Below, in pieces: positions 16,434-24,754 of a stretch of 41,010 nucleotides of DNA (within the stretch, counting starts at the first letter, position 1; each line of letters begins with the position of its first letter). The DNA comes from a virus. The stretch spans positions 1 through 41,010 of IMG/VR virus record IMGVR_UViG_3300009098_000014; one strand, 5' to 3'. The notes under the pieces are model-generated. The model searched no databases. It saw nothing but the letters and a program-made list of their open reading frames with translations, and was not told where the DNA came from. The translations under genes and the position numbers were made by a program.

Positions 16434-19285
16434 TCGGCCGCCGGCGGGAACGGCACGACGTTAGACGCAGCCGGAGCCGGGGTGCCCCAATTGAGGTGGT
16501 GTTCTAGCTCCGGCGTCGTCAGCATCAGCCGGTAATACTGCACCTTAGCGCCCGACGACCACTCGGTGCCGATGGCGAGCACCGCTCGTACCATCTTTAT
16601 CGACCAGACCTTTTTCATCATGTCGAACATGGAGGTGTGGGACTGGCCGGTCTTCAAACACCACGCCTTGAAGGCGTTGTGGTCGAAGCGCAGTTCCCGG
16701 TCGTCGAGGCTGATGTGTATGAGTGCGCGGCCCGGCATGGCTAGGCCCTTGACCAGTTTCACCCGGTCATCCATCAACCCGCCTCGCTTGGGCCGCCCGC
16801 TGGCGACAAAACTCTGTGTGACCAGGGTGTCCTTGGTGTGGTCGGACACGAACTTCTCGAATTTGGTCGAGACCAGCTGCCCCTCGTCGTCGGGGTTCTC
16901 GTCCTGCCGTCCGGTGCGGATGTCCTGCAACCGGGATTTGAGGAATCCGTAAATGCCCTGCCAGTCCAATGTAACCAATCCGATCTTACCTGCGATCCAC
17001 GCGCCCGCGACGATGCCGACGATGGTGGCGACGTGGAACCGCTCCTCTGGTTTGATATTCGGCACGTCCATGTAGAGCGTGGTACGGATCGTCTTGATGA
17101 CCGCCTGCACCGTGTCGAGGTTCTGCGTTATCCATTTGGTGTAGACCCGCCCGGCTTGGCCATGATTGTTCTCGACCAGCTTCACGGTCGATACCGCTTC
17201 CGGATCGGCCCCGCCGAATGGCTCGATGGGGTACTCGAACAGCCGCAACGCGCCGGCATTGGTGTGCGAGCGGTCCTGCTCGATCATCTCGGCGTTGGGC
17301 TTGTTGGAACTGAGGATGAGCAACGTGCGCCAGTAGCCGACGGTGCGCTGCTCCATCCGCTGATCGAGCCTAGCCCGCCCTCTACCTTGAGTGATGTTAA
17401 AGAACATCTCCACCATCGTGGCGATCTGGTCTTTGTTGACGGTGTGTATCTCATCCCAGAACACCGGCATGATCCTGGTTTCGCCGAGGGATTGCTGGAC
17501 CGAATTGGTGGTGTCCTTGATGGCAGACATACCCGTGATCGGGTTGCACCAGACGGCGGTGGCAACCCGGAATGCAGACGTCTTGCGCGCACCCGACGAC
17601 TTAGACCAGATTGAAAGTATCCCCGACTCGCCGATCAATTCCATCAAGGGCGCGGCGAAAGACGCACCGACGAGGGTGTGAAGTTCCAGCTTATCGCCGA
17701 TCACGTACTCGCAAGACTTTCGCCACGCCCTGATGTCGCCCTTGGGCGTGTAGTTTTTGTGGATTGCCGGGTCGCCGGGCTGGGCAATCCCCTCAGTGCC
17801 ATCGACCCGGTAAAACGTACCCGCAACCGACAACCCCAGATATCCGCCGCCTTCGTTGTGAACCCAGCCAAAGGGTGGCGGCGCGTCAACCGCACGACAG
17901 GCGTCCTTGAGTTCGCGTATCCATGCCATGATGAAATCCGAGAAGGCGACCGTGGTCTTACGATCCAGCGACATACCCTGTTTGCCAAAGACATGCCTGA
18001 TCTTATCAATCGTCGAGCTTACATTCCCCTCGTTGATGCGGACCCCCGTCGTGCGCCCACCAAAGGTATAGTCGAACACCAGCTGATACCCGATATCGTC
18101 GCCCAGATAAAACAACTGCGCGTTGGAAGCGAGGCCGCCGACCAAGGGGGTACCGTCGGCTCGCTGAATACCCTCCTCTGATTGCTTAAAGCCGAGCGGT
18201 AACTCCCCCGACCAGCCAAGCGAGTAGGGAGAATTAACCTTGTTTCGGAACTCGCAATTGTCACACACCCCGAGCCGGGCTGCGTTCAGGCTATGACATG
18301 TCGGCGCGCCAAAGTCTTTCTTGGACTGGCGTTCGCTCGCGGTCTGGTCGAACTTGGCGTCGGTGTCGTCCTCGCTGTACTTCTTGTGCTTCCGTCCGAT
18401 GGCATGCGCCATGTCCCGGTTGTCGCAGAAGTACGCGAGATTGACGAGGAGATGCCATAGGGTGCGGTCGTCGAACTTACCCTCTTCTTCCAGGCTCTTC
18501 TGAACCTGCAGGCATTTGGTTGCGACAATGCCAAAGTCCGACGGCGGTGGCCGGGGTAGGTTGGCTTTCGCCGCCTCTAGCGAGGCGGTACTAATTTTTC
18601 GTTTAGGTGGTGGCCCCAGCGGTGGCGTTACTCCAGGGTTCAGCAGCGCCAAGAACTCATCAGTCTTGTAGAACTTGGGTAAGTTCAGTTTGCGCTGCCC
18701 TGCCGTCATCTCCCAGCAGGGCGCGGGATTTTCTGGGACTTTGTAGTTAAACGTCTCGGGCGGGCGCAGCAACCTCGCGCTGTCGGCGGATATGCCAATG
18801 TCACCGCGCGCCCCACACGATGCTAACAAGTCACGAAACGCTTTGGCGTGACCTAACCATTCGGCGGCGGGAATGGGGGTATCGAGTACCCAGTAGAAGT
18901 GAACCCCGTAGCCCGAGCAAATCCACAAATTCGGCATGGGCAGGCGGTCGCGCACACTCCAAGCCCACGTAATCAGTTCGAGGTGGGTCTGCCAGACACT
19001 CGCCGGTGATTTACCGTCGCCCGGCCGTGCGATGTCTGCGTCATACCAGAAAACCTGTAGCGCTTCGGCGTTCGCCTGGGTACGCGAGCCGGCGGCTTTG
19101 AAGCTGGCTACGCCATGCCACACATCGCAGGTGTTGGACATGTGGTGCAGCCAATCGGCTGCCGCCTTGCGGTCGGTCTGCTTGAAGAATTTATGCCGTA
19201 GCCCCGCCGCATCCGGGCGCTTATACGCGAAGGCGTAGTAAGCGCCCGGTGCAACGACGCGTTCCAGAAACTCAAACGCGTCCAT
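16430..19285 (-). CDS. Primase-helicase: AEP/PrimPol-like N terminus plus DUF927-like helicase
   Basis: 951 residues. The N terminus has VFWYDADIARP near residue 80, GYGVHFYWVL near 128, and SADSARLLRPPETFNYK near 165-180. These are ordered like the DxD, sxH and R/D motifs of archaeo-eukaryotic-type primases of phages and plasmids. A cysteine cluster (CHSLNAARLGVCDNCEF) lies near 330. The C-terminal half matches DUF927 ATPases: GYLGLSVAGTFYRVDG, a P-loop written SKSSGARKTSA (K568, T569), and Walker B PVFWDEIHT (D611, E612). It likely makes primers and unwinds at the fork for the PolA encoded upstream. The P-loop is atypical. A partial palindrome-like stretch encodes NPGVTPPLG in the linker. 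Confidence 0.8.
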   Translation of the reverse strand: MDAFEFLERVVAPGAYYAFAYKRPDAAGLRHKFFKQTDRKAAADWLHHMSNTCDVWHGVASFKAAGSRTQANAEALQVFWYDADIARPGDGKSPASVWQTHLELITWAWSVRDRLPMPNLWICSGYGVHFYWVLDTPIPAAEWLGHAKAFRDLLASCGARGDIGISADSARLLRPPETFNYKVPENPAPCWEMTAGQRKLNLPKFYKTDEFLALLNPGVTPPLGPPPKRKISTASLEAAKANLPRPPPSDFGIVATKCLQVQKSLEEEGKFDDRTLWHLLVNLAYFCDNRDMAHAIGRKHKKYSEDDTDAKFDQTASERQSKKDFGAPTCHSLNAARLGVCDNCEFRNKVNSPYSLGWSGELPLGFKQSEEGIQRADGTPLVGGLASNAQLFYLGDDIGYQLVFDYTFGGRTTGVRINEGNVSSTIDKIRHVFGKQGMSLDRKTTVAFSDFIMAWIRELKDACRAVDAPPPFGWVHNEGGGYLGLSVAGTFYRVDGTEGIAQPGDPAIHKNYTPKGDIRAWRKSCEYVIGDKLELHTLVGASFAAPLMELIGESGILSIWSKSSGARKTSAFRVATAVWCNPITGMSAIKDTTNSVQQSLGETRIMPVFWDEIHTVNKDQIATMVEMFFNITQGRGRARLDQRMEQRTVGYWRTLLILSSNKPNAEMIEQDRSHTNAGALRLFEYPIEPFGGADPEAVSTVKLVENNHGQAGRVYTKWITQNLDTVQAVIKTIRTTLYMDVPNIKPEERFHVATIVGIVAGAWIAGKIGLVTLDWQGIYGFLKSRLQDIRTGRQDENPDDEGQLVSTKFEKFVSDHTKDTLVTQSFVASGRPKRGGLMDDRVKLVKGLAMPGRALIHISLDDRELRFDHNAFKAWCLKTGQSHTSMFDMMKKVWSIKMVRAVLAIGTEWSSGAKVQYYRLMLTTPELEHHLNWGTPAPAASNVVPFPPAAE

Positions 19286-19296
19286 GAGGCTATCCC

Positions 19297-20364
19297 TTAC
19301 AGGGACTTGGACTCACCCAAGAGGTTGTCGAGCGCCGACTCCATGTCGGCTTCGATGGCGAGCTGCGGCGCGGCCTTGCCGTTGCCCTCCTTGCGCGGGC
19401 GGCCACGTGGGCGAGGTGGGGGTGTCACCTCTTCGATAAAGGGATTGGCCGCCGCCTGCGGGGCCTCCTCCTCGTCATCGTCATCGGCGTCTTCTTCGGT
19501 CTCTTCTCCTTCCGCCGGCAACTCCATTGGAGGCTGCGGTTTGCGACGAGGTGCGGGGGCTGGCTCCTCGGACGCGCGACGAGGCGGCGACTGCGGCGAA
19601 GCGTTCTGGTCGGAGACCTCGACCTCGACCCCACCCAGCATCCGCTCGATCAGCGGGCTGGCGCACACCCCACCGCTGCCATCTTCGCCAGTGGCCGCCA
19701 GTTGCTGGTCGTCGTCGAGCCAGTCCAGCGTCTCAAAGGTGAGGCGCGGGTACGCCACGTTCTCGTCGAACCCGATGCGGGTGGCGACGGTCTCGAAGCT
19801 GGCCCCTTTGCTGGCGAGGAAGTCCGAGTAGTTGGACAGGTTAGAGAGCGACATCGGCGGCACCCGCAGCATCATCGGGCCGCCCATCAACTCGTTCTCG
19901 ATGTTTTGGAGGGGCACGACTGCCAGCCGTCGGGTTTCCTGGCACGCCTTGGCGCGCTTCCCCGCATCGGTCACACGTGACCCCCACTGTGAGTGCTTGC
20001 AGGTGCCGCAGACCGGGTTCTGCCGTTGTGGCACCCCGACATCCGGCACCTTGCCGTCGGTCGAGTAACACGCCGGCCCCTCGCTGGCGCCTTCGACATA
20101 GGCGTCAGGGAAATACTGGCGCGAGATATTAGGTGATACCCCGACGATTACCGTGTCGATATAAGTGGCCGCCCGCCCCCGGTCATCGCGGACGATCTGC
20201 TCTTCGGTGCGGTACTTGAGGCGGAAGTTGCGGCCCTTGTAGGTCACCACCGCAAAGGACGGGGCCAGCCCTTGTCTGGCGTTACCCAGAAGGGGAGACC
20301 CCTGCCGGTGACGCGCTAATGTGGACGGCCGCCCACGGTCCAGTGACGTTAACGAATTTGCCAT
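19297..20364 (-). CDS. Candidate ssDNA-binding/replication accessory protein with zinc cysteines, acidic stretch and AT-hook
   Basis: 355 residues. Residues 35-230 look globular, with a beta-rich start (SFAVVTYKGRNFRLKY) and cysteines at ACYST, PVCGTCKHS and KACQE that could bind zinc. The C-terminal third is disordered: Pro-rich, then a strong Glu/Asp run, then PRPRGRPRKEG, a canonical AT-hook core, then a helical end. An acidic tail and placement directly upstream of the primase-helicase suggest an SSB-like or replisome-loading function. This is inference; no OB-fold signature is certain. A TATAAT-like box lies just upstream. Confidence 0.55.
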   Translation of the reverse strand: MANSLTSLDRGRPSTLARHRQGSPLLGNARQGLAPSFAVVTYKGRNFRLKYRTEEQIVRDDRGRAATYIDTVIVGVSPNISRQYFPDAYVEGASEGPACYSTDGKVPDVGVPQRQNPVCGTCKHSQWGSRVTDAGKRAKACQETRRLAVVPLQNIENELMGGPMMLRVPPMSLSNLSNYSDFLASKGASFETVATRIGFDENVAYPRLTFETLDWLDDDQQLAATGEDGSGGVCASPLIERMLGGVEVEVSDQNASPQSPPRRASEEPAPAPRRKPQPPMELPAEGEETEEDADDDDEEEAPQAAANPFIEEVTPPPRPRGRPRKEGNGKAAPQLAIEADMESALDNLLGESKSL

Positions 20365-20376
20365 GATTTCTCCGAT

Positions 20377-20382
20377 ATTATA
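20377..20382 (-). promoter_or_regulatory. TATAAT box upstream of the 19297-20364 gene
   Basis: A perfect TATAAT on the - strand 13-18 bp before the ATG, inside AACCCTATAATATCGGA. No -35 hexamer at 16-18 bp is evident. A 16/17-identical copy lies on the + strand at 28750-28766. Confidence 0.3.
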
Positions 20383-20403
20383 GGGTTGATGGTGAGTGTA
20401 TGC

Positions 20404-20784
20404 CTAGCTTGTGCGAACCCGCAACACCGTCGCCTGGGTGACTTCAACGCCGGGGATTGGCCTTGACGTGTCGGCGATGATCTCGACAGCGGCGGATTTT
20501 GAGACCCGTGCCTCAAGCAGGTCCCATAGGTTGTGTTTGCGGATGTAACCCAAGGTGGCGGGCCAATCCCGTACCGTCACCGAGGTTACGGTGGACTTGA
20601 ACGCAGTGCCGTCTGAGCACTTGGTAGAATCTAGGCCGTTCTGGTTGAGGTGGTCAAGTAACGCTGTCTCCAATTGGAACTTCATATCCAGATATGGCGC
20701 GAGTTCCGCCTTGTGTTTGTCTTCGATCTGCTTGATGCGCTCGCGCAACAGCAGATACTTCTTGGTCATTTCGGCGGGGGTCAT
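20404..20784 (-). CDS. Conserved small phage protein with N-terminal coiled coil
   Basis: 126 residues. A charged helix of about 50 residues (KKYLLLRERIKQIEDKHKAE) is followed by GTAFKSTVTSVTVRDWPATL, NLWDLLEARVSKSAAVEII and a beta end (TQATVLRVRTS). Proteins with this order recur next to replication and recombination genes in many phages. No biochemical role is established to my knowledge. Its ATG overlaps the upstream gene's TGA as ATGA. Confidence 0.65.
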   Translation of the reverse strand: MTPAEMTKKYLLLRERIKQIEDKHKAELAPYLDMKFQLETALLDHLNQNGLDSTKCSDGTAFKSTVTSVTVRDWPATLGYIRKHNLWDLLEARVSKSAAVEIIADTSRPIPGVEVTQATVLRVRTS

Positions 20785-20996
20785 GGGCTCCTCCAGGTTT
20801 TGAGATGTCGGCGTCGTTGTGCCGTGGCGCGACGGTTACGTTTTGCCCGCATATAGATTTGATCGTCTTGATCAAGCGTGAATTCGAGGTCGTGGACGAG
20901 GCCGCAATCGCAGCACGCAATCCGATAGGCGGGAGCGACCGGAATCATCCGGGTCCAACCGTCGACCTCAATCTCCTGGGTATATCTAGCTCTCAT
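20781..20996 (-). CDS. Small conserved phage protein with CCDCG motif
   Basis: 71 residues from ATG 20996 (MRARYTQEIEVDGWTRMI). ACCDCGLVHDLEF in the middle resembles a half zinc-ribbon, followed by a basic tail (RAKRNRRATAQRRRHLK). Short phage proteins with this pattern are widespread and uncharacterised. The start is preferred over an in-frame upstream one at 21092 because it begins at the conserved part. The basic tail suggests nucleic-acid contact, as inference. Confidence 0.6.
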   Translation of the reverse strand: MRARYTQEIEVDGWTRMIPVAPAYRIACCDCGLVHDLEFTLDQDDQIYMRAKRNRRATAQRRRHLKTWRSP

Positions 20997-21122
20997 GCGC
21001 CCATCCGAGAAAAAGGCGGCGCGCCCAGGGGAACAGGAGGCGCGCCGCTTGAGGTACTCGGATGGAACCTGGGCCTGGAGACCCACTACCACCCATAGAA
21101 ATACGCGCGCGTCCCATCCCCG

Positions 21123-22493
21123 TCAAGTCGCGTCTTGGCGGTGAAATAAATCCAACAGTAATCCCTGAAATGATTTGCGGTCCTGAAGACGACTATAAAC
21201 AGCCCGTTCCACGGATGTGCCCACGAGGTGCGCGATCAACGTGCGCGATGTTTGCCCTGGCCTGACAATACGAGCGTTCGCCTGCTCGTAGGTCTCGAAA
21301 CTATTTGTCGGCGAATACCAGATAATGGTGTTCGCAGCGGTTAGAGTAAGGCCGTGCGCCATGCAGCCGGGGTGTGCAACAATGCCTCTTGGGCTTTCGT
21401 TCTCCTGAAACCCCCGGAACACTTTGTTACGATGCCCGACAGGTGTCCCCCCATGCACGACGGCAATGTCTTCGCCAGCCTTAATCAGATGCTCGGCCAC
21501 CCCCTCCAACGCGTGGACGAAGGGCACGAAGACGATGAACTTGCGCTGCGTACTTTCTACGATACCCAACAACGCGTCGAGCCGGGTCTGCACCGGCAGC
21601 CGCAGCACGCCCTTGTCGTCGGTGTAAATAAACCCGCAAGCTACCTGTAAGAGTTTAGACTGCAGAATGCCCTCGTTGGCGGCGGTGATCGTACCCTTCT
21701 CGGTCATCATCCGTAATTTATCGAGCATCAGTTTATAGGCTTGGGCAGCCAGCGGTTCCAGGTCGATGCGATAGCTGCGGTAGGTGGTCACGGGTAGCTC
21801 GGTCACATCGTTGAGAGAGAATCGGACCGACGGCTGCATCTGCTGGTGGATTAAATCTTTCGCCCCCGGTTTGCGCACCCAGCGGAACTGAGTAATCTGT
21901 TGCATCGTCAGGTCGCGGAACCGGGTGAACGAGCGAGTGGTGTTCCCCGGCGTGAGTAATTTAATTTGTGCCCACGCATCGGTCGGGGCTTTAGGGGTCG
22001 GCGAGCCGGTTAATCCCCACACGTATTTAACGTTACTCCCGGAGTAAATTATCTTCTGTGCTGCCCGCCACCACAATGTCCGCGAGTTGCGCAACACCGC
22101 CAGTTCATCAATGACAAACACCGAGAACCCCTTGGCGATCAGCGCAGTTTCGATCAAGCTGAGACCGTGATGGTTTATAATATACCAGTCGGCCTTGCTG
22201 GCGAGCCGGTCCAAGCGTTCCTTCTTCGACCCATGTAAAATCTGGACCCGCGCTCGTGGGTCGAGTTTGAATATTTCGCTCTCCCACACCGGCGATAGGG
22301 TAGATAACGGCGCTGATACGAGCACCGGGCCTATGTTCTGCGTCTTCTTGAGGTAGTCGGCGGCCCAGATAACGCTACGGGTTTTGCCGGTACCGAATTC
22401 GTTGAGGACGTAGGCGCGAGGGGACCGCGCCAACAATGCGGTCGTCGTCCGCTGGATCGCCCAGGGCTTTTTGCCCAGCCAGTCGTAAGACAT
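21123..22493 (-). CDS. SNF2-family DNA helicase/translocase
   Basis: 456 residues from ATG 22493 (MSYDWLGKKPWAIQ), which has GGATGG five nt upstream. Walker A NEFGTGKTRS lies near 30-40, motif Ia VSAPLSTL follows, Walker B VIDELAV has DELA at 129-132, and motif III is GLTGSPTP. The C-terminal RecA lobe ends in QANARIVRPGQTSRT (motif VI). This is the compact SNF2-like helicase common in phage replication modules. Between motifs II and III a copy of the dispersed palindrome (22033-22047) inserts IYSGSN. The N terminus overlaps the nuclease gene upstream by 119 bp. Confidence 0.85.
   Translation of the reverse strand: MSYDWLGKKPWAIQRTTTALLARSPRAYVLNEFGTGKTRSVIWAADYLKKTQNIGPVLVSAPLSTLSPVWESEIFKLDPRARVQILHGSKKERLDRLASKADWYIINHHGLSLIETALIAKGFSVFVIDELAVLRNSRTLWWRAAQKIIYSGSNVKYVWGLTGSPTPKAPTDAWAQIKLLTPGNTTRSFTRFRDLTMQQITQFRWVRKPGAKDLIHQQMQPSVRFSLNDVTELPVTTYRSYRIDLEPLAAQAYKLMLDKLRMMTEKGTITAANEGILQSKLLQVACGFIYTDDKGVLRLPVQTRLDALLGIVESTQRKFIVFVPFVHALEGVAEHLIKAGEDIAVVHGGTPVGHRNKVFRGFQENESPRGIVAHPGCMAHGLTLTAANTIIWYSPTNSFETYEQANARIVRPGQTSRTLIAHLVGTSVERAVYSRLQDRKSFQGLLLDLFHRQDAT
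22033..22047. repeat. Dispersed 15-bp palindrome inside the helicase gene
   Basis: TTACTCC-C-GGAGTAA, perfect arms. It encodes part of IYSGSN at about residues 149-154, in a loop between helicase motifs II and III. Confidence 0.95.
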
Positions 22494-22812
22494 GAGTACC
22501 ATCCGATGGTTTTTTATATTGTACGGTACGCAGTAACCAACCGTCAAGTTCTTCAAGGCTGTTGTCGTCGGATACAACGAATACTATAGCTCCGCTTTCC
22601 TGTATCCTCTCAATAATACCCTCTTGCCGGGGCGTCGGCTTCCCTTTGGGCCTTTTCGCCTCGACCGCGAAGCCCACCCCGTAGATAAAGCCGAGATAGT
22701 CCAGGCTTGACTCGCCATAGCCGCCGGGCACTGGCATGTAGACGTAAATTCCGTGCGCCCGGTACTTATTCAGGACGCCACGAATTTTTCGCTTGATTGA
22801 CCTTTCGATCAT
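22375..22812 (-). CDS. VRR-NUC-like nuclease
   Basis: 145 residues. A basic helix (RSIKRKIRGVLNKYRAHG) precedes GGYGESSLDYLGF, VGFAVEAKRPKGKPTPRQ and ESGAIVFVVSD. These provide the D...ExK and Q residues of the VRR-NUC/PD-(D/E)XK nuclease fold, frequently encoded beside SNF2 helicases in phages. The last 35-40 residues are encoded across the start of the helicase gene in another frame and look unlike the family, whose members usually end near the 'SLEELDGWL' helix. A frameshift removing an earlier stop, or a true extended overlap, could explain this. Confidence 0.75.
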   Translation of the reverse strand: MIERSIKRKIRGVLNKYRAHGIYVYMPVPGGYGESSLDYLGFIYGVGFAVEAKRPKGKPTPRQEGIIERIQESGAIVFVVSDDNSLEELDGWLLRTVQYKKPSDGTHVLRLAGQKALGDPADDDRIVGAVPSRLRPQRIRYRQNP

Positions 22813-22822
22813 CGTTGGACTA

Positions 22823-23122
22823 TCAATACGTTGGGCTGTCAGGTAAGTCGTGCAGGCTGTCCCACAACTTACCGAGCAACTTGTCTTCGTCTATCGGGAT
22901 CGAGCACATGTGCCCGACAAACCAATCCGGGAGCTTGCAGTCGACGAATGCCCCGTTATCCAGCGTCACATCGAGTGGGCCGCTGGGCCATAGCACGCCA
23001 TCTTTACCAGCGACGATCACCTCGACCCGCAGGTAATACGGGTCCGACCGGATCATGACATCGAGCCGCCCCAATAACTGCCGGGGTATCTGGGCGTAGA
23101 CCCGGTCATAGAGGCGTGGCAT
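22823..23122 (-). CDS. Small hypothetical protein
   Basis: 99 residues from ATG 23122 (MPRLYDRVYAQIPRQLLGRL), which overlaps the preceding TGA as TGATG and has GAGG upstream. Mixed alpha/beta, with KLPDWFVGHMCSIPIDEDK near the end. It lies between two nuclease genes. No recognised motif. Confidence 0.55.
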   Translation of the reverse strand: MPRLYDRVYAQIPRQLLGRLDVMIRSDPYYLRVEVIVAGKDGVLWPSGPLDVTLDNGAFVDCKLPDWFVGHMCSIPIDEDKLLGKLWDSLHDLPDSPTY

Positions 23123-23322
23123 CAGCGCCTCGACAGCGTGTGTGGCATCTCGATGCCCCGGTGGCGCAGCCACATATAGGCTTCGCGTTGCCGTTGCAAC
23201 TGTAAGTCGGTCATACCGTCACCAGCGGCTGCCGGTTCCCCAGTGAGGGCAGCTTTGAACTCCACAATATCTAACGCAAAGGCCGCTGGGCTTTGGGGGG
23301 TACTCGTTTTCTGCCGTGGCAT
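23122..23322 (-). CDS. Small hypothetical protein overlapping the RecB-like nuclease gene
   Basis: 66 residues: a Ser/Thr/Ala-rich start (PRQKTSTPQSPAAFALDI), then a helical, basic end (LQRQREAYMWLRHRGIEMP). The first 104 bp overlap the 3' end of the nuclease gene in another frame. The TGATG coupling to the next gene supports it. Function unknown. Confidence 0.5.
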   Translation of the reverse strand: MPRQKTSTPQSPAAFALDIVEFKAALTGEPAAAGDGMTDLQLQRQREAYMWLRHRGIEMPHTLSRR

Positions 23323-23884
23323 CTTCCAGTCTCCGTACCCGAGGGAGTATGTCGCGCCAAATTCCTTGGAGCCCGTCGCGGTGGAAGGTCTTGGCGATCA
23401 GTTTGTCGTTATTGGCAAAGAGAAACGCTGCCTTCACCTCCTCGATCCCCGGTGCGTAGTGAAACAAGGTGGCAGCAGCCAGCGCCAGTTGGGTCTCGTC
23501 GTCAGTCACCTTGCCGGATTTATAATCCACCACGATAGCGGATTTCGGCCTAACTTTACAAAAGTCGATGACGGTGCGAAGCCACACATTCGCGGAGAAG
23601 AACCCGGTCGGCTTGAACTTATCGGTTAAGGCCAGCTTCTGCTCGGCCATCGTGTCGCCGGGCGACTCGATCAGTTTGACCAGCATCGGCTCGTGGTGGG
23701 CGTAGGGTAGGGGTAAGGTCTTGCCGTCGCGTACCCGCTCCTCGAAAGCTTTGTGCAATGCACTGCCTTCGCGTAAATGCGGCGAGTCGGCTTCCTGGAC
23801 GTCTTTGACGATGTCGTAATGGTAGTGGCGTTTAGGGCAAGTTTCAAAGCTTTTTAGTTTGCTGTAACTCCAGGTGAATGTCAT
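23219..23884 (-). CDS. RecB/Cas4-like PD-(D/E)XK nuclease with putative Fe-S cysteines
   Basis: 221 residues. The N terminus SYSKLKSFETCPKRHYHY is the usual start of RecB-like nucleases, followed by SALHKAFEERV. The catalytic core is VVDYKSGKV (D and K of DxK) with a downstream Q in DDETQLALAAATL. One N-terminal cysteine plus three at the C terminus (GLCVRYCGVQSCPHW) suggest the 4Fe-4S clasp of Cas4/AddB-type exonucleases. A role in phage recombination or end processing is likely. The start follows an AT-rich leader with a weak ribosome site. Confidence 0.8.
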   Translation of the reverse strand: MTFTWSYSKLKSFETCPKRHYHYDIVKDVQEADSPHLREGSALHKAFEERVRDGKTLPLPYAHHEPMLVKLIESPGDTMAEQKLALTDKFKPTGFFSANVWLRTVIDFCKVRPKSAIVVDYKSGKVTDDETQLALAAATLFHYAPGIEEVKAAFLFANNDKLIAKTFHRDGLQGIWRDILPRVRRLEDATAENEYPPKPSGLCVRYCGVQSCPHWGTGSRW

Positions 23885-23939
23885 TTGGTTTTATCGCTTC
23901 TTTGAGGAGTGCACGATAGTTCAGGGTGAGCTATGATGG

Positions 23940-24164
23940 CTACTTCGTCAGGTGCTTAACCGCCCACATGACCGCTTCCTCGATCTTCGTCTTCGCCAGG
24001 GACAACTCGCGGCTGTTCCCTAGCTCGGTGCAGTAATCGTAGAAGTCCTTACCCTGATCTTTGATAAGCTGCATTTTCAGCTTTTCGTGCTCGGTGAGGA
24101 CGCGGTACTCGTGGCGCATCACGTTGTTCGTGACGCGCTCGTCGGAGGTGCTGTCCACGTTCAT
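23940..24164 (-). CDS. Acb2/Tad1-like hairpin protein, candidate anti-CBASS/anti-Thoeris sponge
   Basis: 74 residues. The segment YRVLTEHEKLKMQLIKDQG, then GNSRELSLAKTKIEEA and VMWAVKHLT, matches my recollection of the Acb2/Tad1 hairpin family (two long helices). Known members bind and sequester cyclic nucleotide signals of CBASS and Thoeris defence. The helical hairpin and the conserved end are read directly; the family name is from memory, and many members are untested. The start at 24164 overlaps the upstream stop. It could instead be a related structural family without ligand binding. Confidence 0.55.
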   Translation of the reverse strand: MNVDSTSDERVTNNVMRHEYRVLTEHEKLKMQLIKDQGKDFYDYCTELGNSRELSLAKTKIEEAVMWAVKHLTK

Positions 24165-24754
24165 TCTCGCCTCTCTTCTTTCGGGTACTCGCGCCGGCTG
24201 CCGCTGGCCCGCGCCCCCGAAATCAGCACCGCGTTCGACGGCGGCGCTTCGGTACTGCCGGCGCTGTTGGTCGCAGTCACTACGCAGGTGATCGACGTAC
24301 CCGCGTCGCTAGCCTGGACCACGTAGGTCTCCCCAGTGGCACCGGTCGACCAAGCGTAAGCGTACGACGTCGGCACCCCCTGCCAGTTGCCCATCGTACA
24401 GGTGAGGGTATCGCCAACCGCGCTGCCGCCATAGACATGCGGCACGTCGACATTGACCGGTGCTTCGGTCGACCCCTCGGGGTAAGTGACTTCCGTCACG
24501 TTGTCGCCCGATGGGGGGTTAGGGGTGGGCGGCGCCATCTGGATTTGGACCTTGCGGCTGCGATACTCCTCCAGCCCCTCGTCAAACCATTTCTGGATAC
24601 GCGCCGGGCCGCCGGGTTCCGACAACACATGCGACCACAAAGTCAGGTACCCGTCCTGCGAGTTCTCGTAGACGAACTGCATGAAATCGGGCGGGCAGGG
24701 CTCGTCGAGATCGATCCCGGCGGCGTCGAGGTCGAGGAGGGTAATCTCAGCCAC
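24161..24754 (-). CDS. Protein with paralogous N-terminal domain and C-terminal Ig-like domain
   Basis: 197 residues. Residues about 15-80 (CPPDFMQFVYENSQDGYLTL, WSHVLSEPGG, KWFDEGLEEYRSRK) align with residues about 110-175 of the neighbour at 25026-25670. Residues 100-185 form an Ig-like beta sandwich: GDTLTCTMGNWQG, YAYAWSTGATGETYVV, SITCVVTATNSAGS. Ig-like domains usually decorate phage virions. Finding one in the replication block is unusual. The C terminus is highly charged. Coupled to the next gene by overlap at 24161-24164. Confidence 0.65.
   Translation of the reverse strand: MAEITLLDLDAAGIDLDEPCPPDFMQFVYENSQDGYLTLWSHVLSEPGGPARIQKWFDEGLEEYRSRKVQIQMAPPTPNPPSGDNVTEVTYPEGSTEAPVNVDVPHVYGGSAVGDTLTCTMGNWQGVPTSYAYAWSTGATGETYVVQASDAGTSITCVVTATNSAGSTEAPPSNAVLISGARASGSRREYPKEERRE

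Noticed and set aside
16838-17614. 258-codon + strand frame opposite the primase-helicase
   Set aside because: No motif, and the opposite strand carries intact Walker B and P-loop regions.
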